From positions 58,477,087 to 58,541,086 of the forward strand of contig CM018685.1 in the NCBI GenBank assembly GCA_009363875.1: a stretch of 64,000 bases of DNA. The letters are read 5' to 3'. Shown here one piece after another: positions 39,701 to 45,700 of this stretch. Below the pieces are notes generated by a model, which made no database searches, had not been told where the DNA came from, and was given only the letters and a program-made list of their open reading frames with translations. Both the position numbers and the translations under genes were made by a program. Origin of the DNA: Mikania micrantha (Eukaryota; Streptophyta; Magnoliopsida; Asterales; Asteraceae). Within the stretch, counting starts at the first letter, position 1. Every line of letters begins with the position of its first letter.

Positions 39701-42700
39701 GTGTCAATTCCAGGAAAATCAATCAGCCTATACATGTATAAAAGACTTGAGGTGAACACTTTAACCACTTAAAGGGCATGAAGACGGTAAATAATGATGA
39801 AAAAGTAGAGTTTTCCATGCATGAGACTTGAGATTAACGTCCCATATGAAGTGTGGTTATACTAGCAAGATCAAAAAATAGAATTTTAAAGAAGGTACCG
39901 GTCATTCACATGCCCAAGAGCATAAATAGTACTGCAATTTATGCATGAAAACGGTAGCCGAATAAGAAACTAACTGATTGAGATGCAGATTCACCACTCA
40001 AAGCAACCCGTAGGGCAAAATAATCAGAAATCAAGATGCAGGAACACCACTTGAACCCATCATTAGTATCCAAAGAACACCATTTAAACTTGCCAAGTTG
40101 AACTAGCAATAGAAAGAACAAGTTTATTCAAACTTGAAAAATACTCAACATAAACTCTCTCCATCTGTCTTCCATTCATCGTCCATTTGCATTACATAGT
40201 TGAAAATTGAAAAACAAGGACCCACTACTCATGTTGTTATCACTTGGGGAAAATGGAAGGTGGGATACCCAACTAGAGCATGGAATTAAAATTGGAAATA
40301 AACTAAATAAAAGAGATGATATGCAACTGTGAAAAAAAAACGTGGGTGAGGCTGTGCTTTGAATACAACTTCATGGGATTGTTTCGGATCAAACTGAGCC
40401 ATATCTGATTCATACGGGTCGACCCATAATGATCGTGATGTGACCTTGTTTCAGTGTCTAGTGCATCGACTTGTGAATTTGAATCCACTTCAGGCCGGCT
40501 ATCAACTTTAATTACTTATTAAAGCATTGATTACCACTATGAAATTACGAAAAAAATGACAATAACGAAAACATACAGTTAAGTTGGGAAAAAAATATAT
40601 AAATGTCTTTTGCCATGGGAGCATACATGATGGTAGATATAGCAAAGGCATTCAGGCATGAATCTCAAGTTTGCAGCCTCCCCCCAGATAAGAAGATAGA
40701 GGCCCATATACAGTAATTTGCGCTGTTGAACTTCTGGTTGTACTATTGGCAACCTAGAGTTAGCACAACATAAAATTACATGAATAAAACAAGATGATGA
40801 CAATGTAGAAAATAAGTTTGCAAACCCTAATGATATAGAATGATCTAGTCACTGCCAATATTTTAACTGAAGCCAACAGCTTCCCTACACCTTTGTTAAT
40901 TTAAAGGACAAAACAAAGATGCAGATGAAGCCTCACCAAAAACTACTTTTCTTGCCCAGGAATTTGCACCATTTCTTGTAGTTCTTTAGAAGTTTCTTCA
41001 TCACTTTATCCAACGCATGCTCATCCAACTAAAAGAAAAGAGACACAAAAGGCAAAAGAAATAAGCAAACTGAAGTGAGGAAAACTACTCAATATTCATG
41101 CATTTTATTTTAGTGTTGCGTACATGTAAGTTCTAGACACCAGATCTGATTTAAAATCCAGATCAGATTTTAAATCTTAACTTTAGGACAAATTATTTGT
41201 TCTCCATTTCTCTATTCCTTTTTATAGTTATCTATATTTTTTTGTAAAACTCAGTCAACTCTACAGGTACTCGGTACTCAATCGGGTGTCGAGGTAATTT
41301 TCTACAACTCGGCCAATGTTACTCGTGATATGTCAAAGTCGGTTATAACCTTGGTCAAAATCGGGTCTACTCGGTCAACTCGATCATAATCAGGCCTACT
41401 CGGCCAAAATTCACGTATTTTGTTATAAATATTAGTAAATTATTGTTGTGTTAATGGTTGACTGGGTCAAGGAAAGTCTACTTGTATGGAAGATTCGAAA
41501 GGAAGTTATGACAAGTAGTGGGAGTTTACCCACTCTGTGATCGTGGGTAGTATTGTGCGTCCGTTTCGTTTTGTTATTTTATTTTGTATTGTGTTTTTAC
41601 GTAATCTTTTCTTAAGAGAGTATTGCAAGTAGTTTCCTTTTCCTGAAGTTGTATTCAGTTGTTATGGTGATGTTTTCATTTTGAGTAAATTATCCAGTTG
41701 AGTTTTGGTATTGTTCTTGTTGTTTTGTTCTCTGATTACCAACAATTATGATATTTGGCATAAATCTAATTTCTCGAAAAATTTAATATTTTATATAGCT
41801 TTAGTTTAGCGATGTGTAGGCATGGTTTAAAAAAAACTTTTTGAGGCCCGCCTTGAGGCTTACGCCTCGACTGAGGCACTGGAAAAAAGCTTATAAGGCT
41901 TAGCCTCATGGGAGGTAGCTGGAACCTATGCCTCGGTCTGTCTGAGGCGGTCCGACGAGTGTTCAATTGAGGAGTTAAACAGGTGTTCCCTTTCCCTATT
42001 TCAGATGAGCAGCGAGCCGTTCCCTTTCCCGATTTCAGACGAGTGTTCAATTGAAATGCATTCACACTTCCCGATTTCACATTTCGGCTTTTTTGTTTGC
42101 TCCCTTTACTTTTTTATATTATAAATAGTACAAGGAGTCTGTATGCTGATTCAAATTACTTCAATAAAAAAACATATGATAATGAACCTAAATTTCTTAT
42201 ATGAATTTTATGTTATAAAACGATACGGTGTATCAAACCATATGGTACACCGTACCGCGTACCGAATTGGCGTTCTGAATGAAGCTACCCCCTCTCGTAC
42301 CGAATTTCAAAAAAGCACGAATCACGTATCCGTTTTCGTACCGCGTACCGCGATCCATGTGACTATGATTTGAACTATGGTAATGCTATGAATGACCAAC
42401 TGTAGGAACATCTCGGGTTTGGGGTCTTACAAACCAGCATGAACAAGATGAGGTACGTCGCAATCAATTTTTCCTGTCGCTCTGCACCAACGATCCGAAA
42501 TATTTCAAGTTTGTTCTTTTTGGCACCTCTTAACCTCTAACAGTCACCTGGTCGTTGTCCTATTCATTGGCCCCACTAAAGTTACAATAGAGATGTTTTG
42601 GACCGACAGATGCGCGAGCCTTTATGCTCCAAGGCCGCACGCCACTACTCTAGTCTTGCATTTAGGTCATCCTTTTCCGCCACGAACACAATATCGTCTG

Positions 42701-45700
42701 CGAAAAGCATACACCATGGTATGTCCTCCTGAATAGACTTCGACAACTTATCTAAGAAAACTGCAAAAAGAAACAGGCTCAATGCCGATACTTGATAAAG
42801 TCCCACCTCCACTGGGAAGAAGTCAGTATCTCCTAGTGGTGCTTTGACACTCGTTTTAACTATGTCATATGTATCTTTTATTAACTCTGCATATTTCTAA
42901 AGAATACCTCGGCTCTCGAGACTATCCCAAATCACCTGAAGTGGCACACTATCATAAGCCTTCTCTAGGTCAATGAATATCATATGTAGATCCCTCTTCT
43001 TCTACCTAAATTTCTCCATCAACCTTCTCAGAATGCGTATCGCCTCTATAGTCGATCGTCTTGACATAAAGCCAAATTGATTCACAGTGACGTGAGTTTC
43101 TTGTCTCAATCTTGTCTCAATCATTCTTTTTCATAGTTTCATAGTATGGCTCAAGAGCTTAATTCCCCTGTAATTGCCACAACATTGGGTGTCTCCCTTG
43201 TTTTTGTATAGGAGAACTAAAACACTACTTCTCCATTAATCCGACATCTTATTGGTTTTAAGTATAGTTTTGAACAACATTGTCAACCACTAACTCCTTC
43301 ATCTTCAAAACATTTCCATACTTCAATAGAAATGTTGTCCGGTCACACTGCTTTAGCCTTTCCCATCCTACTTAGAGCTCTACCCACCTCTTCTGTGGTA
43401 ATACATTTACAGTAGCATTTGTTCTTTGATGGTCCTTTGTTATTGAAGGTCATGCCATCTTCTTGACAATTCCTTCCGTTGTTGCAAAGGTTATGAAAAT
43501 AGTTTGTCATCTCACCTTGAAATCCTTGTCTTTTACCAGAACCCGTCCATCCTCACTCGTTTATGAATTTCACCATTCCTAGATCCTGCCTGCTCCGCTC
43601 CCTCGCCCTGGCGATCATGAACATGTCATGTTTTCCTTCTTTAGTTTCCAAGTGTCTATACATCTCTCTATATGCACTGTTTTTAGCTTCAGACACTGTC
43701 TTTTTTGCCTATCACTTTGTGTTTTAGTACCTCTCCTTCAATCTTGCCTTCTCCTCGTCAAATGAGCTTGCTTTAATAAAATTTCACATCCTATTGTTTA
43801 GAATTTTAGGGCTACTATGAATTTTTTCAGTTAGTGAATTTCATATTGTAAGCAAGAAATATGAAGAAGCATACTTGTTTCAAAACCATTTCCTTCAATT
43901 TAATAAGCATGTGCAATAAAAAGCGTTGGTGAATTTTCACGTGTAAATATAAAACACAACAATGTGACATAAAATCTAATGCAGAAATTTATTGCCTAAT
44001 TCAGCTTCTATAGCAGGCTGATCTGTAAATGACCTTGGATTGAAAATCAGGTTCTGGAAGTTGGCGAATATGAACATTTGCAAGCAATAAAATCAGATGT
44101 TCCCTTTGATTTGCCACATTATCTTTCTGCAGTTGAAGTGTTTAAGTCAACGGTCATGACAATGAATTCACAATTATCCTTCATATAGAAATGATTTAAC
44201 ATTATTCACATTTTAATGTGTAAACTTCAAGGACAGTATGTTGCCACTCTATAGCCACATTATTAGTAAAAGAAGTTGATTTCAAACATTTGTTACCTGA
44301 AACCCAAACGTAACTTGAAGCCAGTCAAAAATGTCATCTTGTTTTTTCCTCCTGTATTCCCTACCCCATGGAAGGCCCCTTGTGCAACGAAGAGCAGCAA
44401 CAGCAGCTTGAATCTACAAACCAAGAAAGCAAGTAAGCAACTTTATAAAAAGCTATAGAATGTATAGAAAATCAAGATTAGATTAAAGTTCCCAATGCAC
44501 CACTGGAAATCTCATAATGGCATGATTGGCACTATCAGGATCAAGAGGTAGTATGTTGTACGGGAGATAGATCTCTGCTTTCTGTGAAACTTTTACATGT
44601 ACTTCCAAAATCTGTGGAACACTCAATTTATCACAGCCACCAGCACAAAATTATAGGATGAAACTATTAGGTTATCCCTAAGCTTAAAATAGAATAGTAA
44701 AGATAAACCAAACAATTGTGTAGTAGGTATTTTTCAAGAAACAAATATAGACTTTTCAACTATAGACACCTTATCTTCCACTTCCGTTGCTTGTGTCATA
44801 TTAATGGCCTTTAAAACCTCAAAGAGAACGCTAGCAGTCTGGTAGGCTTTGGTAAGCTGTGCACTGAACAAATATTGGAGTTAAGTAAAAAACATGAGGA
44901 AAAAATGATGCAGAAAGAAATGAGAACTACATCCACTTTGCGTTTAAGACACTCACTGGTCTGCCTTGTTATCAGCATTTTGCAAAGCTTGGATGTACTT
45001 TGAGTAGTAATGTTTATAAAAGCTCTTCATTTCGAGAGCGTCACTTTTTTTCACCCTTCGCATCAAACTTGGATCATTGTCCTGATTGAAAATAGATATG
45101 ATTCTTTCTAGATTGATAGTTAAGTGCAAGAGAAAAAGAAGGAAGGAGTGTCGTGAACTGGCCCACATGCACATCATCATATTCAGTGGCGGAGCTTGAA
45201 AATTTTGTCCGATGGGGCCGAAAGACGCAGGACAAAATTTTTTTCCTTATCGCTATGTTTCGGGCTAAAATTCGGGTCGACACACAATTATTCGAGTCGG
45301 GTCAAACAATTTAAAGTTTAAAATATCAAATATTTGTTCCACTCAAAAATATATATATGTTTGTATCAAACAAGACATAAAATGTTTAAAACGAAAAGGT
45401 GAGTACCCGGAAGCAGAATCACAATTCAATGCGACGACCTTTAAGCTCTTTGAACTCATATTAGTTCAACTTTATTATTTTTAAAATCCAAGGGGGCCCA
45501 AGGAATTTTAAGAAGAAAAACCGAAGGGGCCGGACTCAATACATATAAAACTTTTCGACCGAAAACTACTATATCGAGACTTCTGGCCAGAAAACGGGGG
45601 TGCCCCTTCAAAGCTCCGCCAATGATCACATTAGTGAAGTTACTTCCCAACAACCCACAACAACTTTAGAGAGTACTTACCCTTTCAAGCCTCTGAAGAA

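Noticed and set aside
42220..42362. GTACCG-rich patch as another GTA-core palindrome LTR
   Set aside because: Words are tandem cgtaccg units rather than separated palindromes, and no gypsy LTR sequence surrounds them.
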